64,000 nucleotides of DNA from Arachidicoccus soli (GTDB lineage: Bacteria; Bacteroidota; Bacteroidia; Chitinophagales; Chitinophagaceae), in assembly GCF_003600625.1 (NCBI RefSeq), contig NZ_CP032489.1, positions 124,001 to 188,000 of the forward strand, in the 5' to 3' direction. The notes under the pieces are model-generated. The model was not told the DNA's origin. It ran no database searches and saw only the letters and a list, made by a program, of their open reading frames with translations. Positions 63,247 through 64,000 of this stretch are shown piece by piece (within the stretch, counting starts at the first letter, position 1; each line of letters begins with the position of its first letter). The position numbers and the translations under genes were made by a program.

Positions 63247-63654
63247 ATGTATCAATCAACAACGCAAATAAGGGTACGTTATGCGGAAACCGATCAGATG
63301 AATGTTGTATACTATGGCAATTATGCACAGTATTTTGAAGTAGGTCGGGTGGAAGCGATTAGGCAATTAGGCTATAGCTATAAAGCGATGGAAGAAAAGG
63401 GAATTATACTCCCTGTGGTGGAAATGCATGCCAAATATTTACGATCTGCGTCCTATGATGAACTGCTCACTATCGTCACGACTATCCAAAAGATGCCAAC
63501 AAATCACGAAATAATTTTTGAAAGTGAAATCTATAACGAGAACAAAAAACTGCTTACAAAAGGTACGGTACACCTTTATTTTGTAAATAAAAATAATTGG
63601 AAGAAAACCTATATGCCGGAAGAGTTAGAGGAACGGTTGAAAGCATTTTTCTAA
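63247..63654 (+). CDS. Acyl-CoA thioesterase, YbgC/4HBT type
   Basis: A 135-residue hot-dog-fold enzyme. The family signature with the active Asp is RYAETDQMNVVYYGNYAQYF (residues about 10-29), followed by the helix VGRVEAIRQLGYSY. It hydrolyses acyl-CoA thioesters; chain length and physiological role are not readable from sequence. It converges on the polyprenyl synthetase gene. Confidence 0.9.
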   Translation: MYQSTTQIRVRYAETDQMNVVYYGNYAQYFEVGRVEAIRQLGYSYKAMEEKGIILPVVEMHAKYLRSASYDELLTIVTTIQKMPTNHEIIFESEIYNENKKLLTKGTVHLYFVNKNNWKKTYMPEELEERLKAFF

Positions 63655-63669
63655 ACTGTTAGCAGGCGT

Positions 63670-64000
63670 TTAATATTTTCTATCCGTAGTAAATCTTACC
63701 AACTCTTCTAATGCATCTCTGATTTCCGAAGCCGGATAATGAAATAATAAATCAAGCGCCTCATCTCTAAATGTATTCATCTTTTGTTGTGCATATTCAA
63801 TTCCTCCGACTTTGTCAACTGCATCTAGGACAAACTTAATTTTATCTTTTTGTTTGTTTTGATTTTTGATAATGTAGATAATTTCCTTCCTTAGTGACGT
63901 ATCGCAATTATTTAATGTATATATAAGTGGTAAAGTCAATTTTTTCTCTTTAATGTCATTGCCTGTTGGTTTTCCAATTTTGGAAGAGCCATAGTCGAAT
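63670..64000 (-). CDS. Polyprenyl synthetase, C-terminal part
   Basis: The frame runs off the right edge, so only the last ~109 residues are present. The edge sequence reads FDYGSSKIGKPTGNDIKEKK, the region after the second Asp-rich motif of trans-prenyl diphosphate synthases, followed by LTLPLIYTLNN and a helical end (DEALDLLFHYPASEIRDALE). These enzymes make the octaprenyl- or similar chain of respiratory quinones. Product length cannot be judged from this part. Confidence 0.88.
   Translation of the reverse strand, partial: FDYGSSKIGKPTGNDIKEKKLTLPLIYTLNNCDTSLRKEIIYIIKNQNKQKDKIKFVLDAVDKVGGIEYAQQKMNTFRDEALDLLFHYPASEIRDALEELVRFTTDRKY

Noticed and set aside
1-64000. CRISPR array, rRNA genes or prophage
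   Set aside because: No regularly spaced direct repeats, rRNA-like sequence or phage structural genes were seen in the window.

Overview
The window is chromosomal DNA of a Bacteroidota bacterium, most likely of the family Chitinophagaceae. The clues are AT-rich DNA, promoters of the TTTG ... TAnnTTTG type, DUF3078 and SIMPL proteins, a MurF-alanine racemase fusion, a long aromatic amino acid hydroxylase, SusC-like signature motifs and many secreted glycoside hydrolases. Most of it is housekeeping and envelope genes in short operons on both strands. The accessory part is concentrated at 22.0-25.5 kb.

Layout. 0-3.4 kb: tail of a DUF937-like membrane protein, a LiaF-like membrane protein and a LytS/LytTR two-component pair. 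3.8-13.6 kb: GH3 beta-glucosidase, purC, a gamma-carbonic-anhydrase-like protein, rsgA, GH53 galactanase, a haem-binding protein, and a leftward cytochrome c maturation set (ccmE-ccmF-small CxxC protein). 13.8-21.9 kb: DUF2254 membrane protein, OppC-type permease, VWA protein, ECF sigma factor with a TonB-C anti-sigma-like partner, a membrane protein and an Lrp/AsnC regulator. 22.0-22.23 kb: a self-contained promoter / structured RNA / terminator unit whose RNA can be drawn as a full class II tRNA cloverleaf with a hugely enlarged variable arm. 22.4-25.4 kb: an IS630-family element with a split transposase, the damaged secreted-protein gene next to it, an intact HigBA toxin-antitoxin pair and a decayed second copy.

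25.5-37.9 kb (mostly leftward): tatC, an MDR oxidoreductase, nth, a FtsB-like protein, an RsmB-like methyltransferase, a YihY-like protein, mltG, secG, a hypothetical gene, lptE, a sigma-54 activator and miaB, with a rightward TlpA-type lipoprotein gene in the middle. 38.1-45.4 kb: DUF3078 protein, nadK, a 777-bp stretch of probable decayed sequence, then uppS-bamA-ompH for lipid carrier synthesis and outer-membrane assembly. 45.6-56.1 kb: RRM protein, GH20 hexosaminidase, PLP homeostasis protein, VOC protein, recJ, purA, an acidic protein, a SIMPL protein and murF-alr. 56.3-64 kb: aromatic amino acid hydroxylase, a conserved unknown protein, GH29 fucosidase, an IS200/IS605 remnant, a TetR regulator, a small hypothetical protein, a thioesterase and the end of a polyprenyl synthetase.

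The four secreted glycosidases (GH3, GH53, GH20, GH29) point to a polysaccharide-degrading lifestyle, but no SusCD pair lies in the window. The strongest candidate for something undescribed is the tRNA-like RNA at 22.02-22.18 kb. All folds and motif calls were made by eye.
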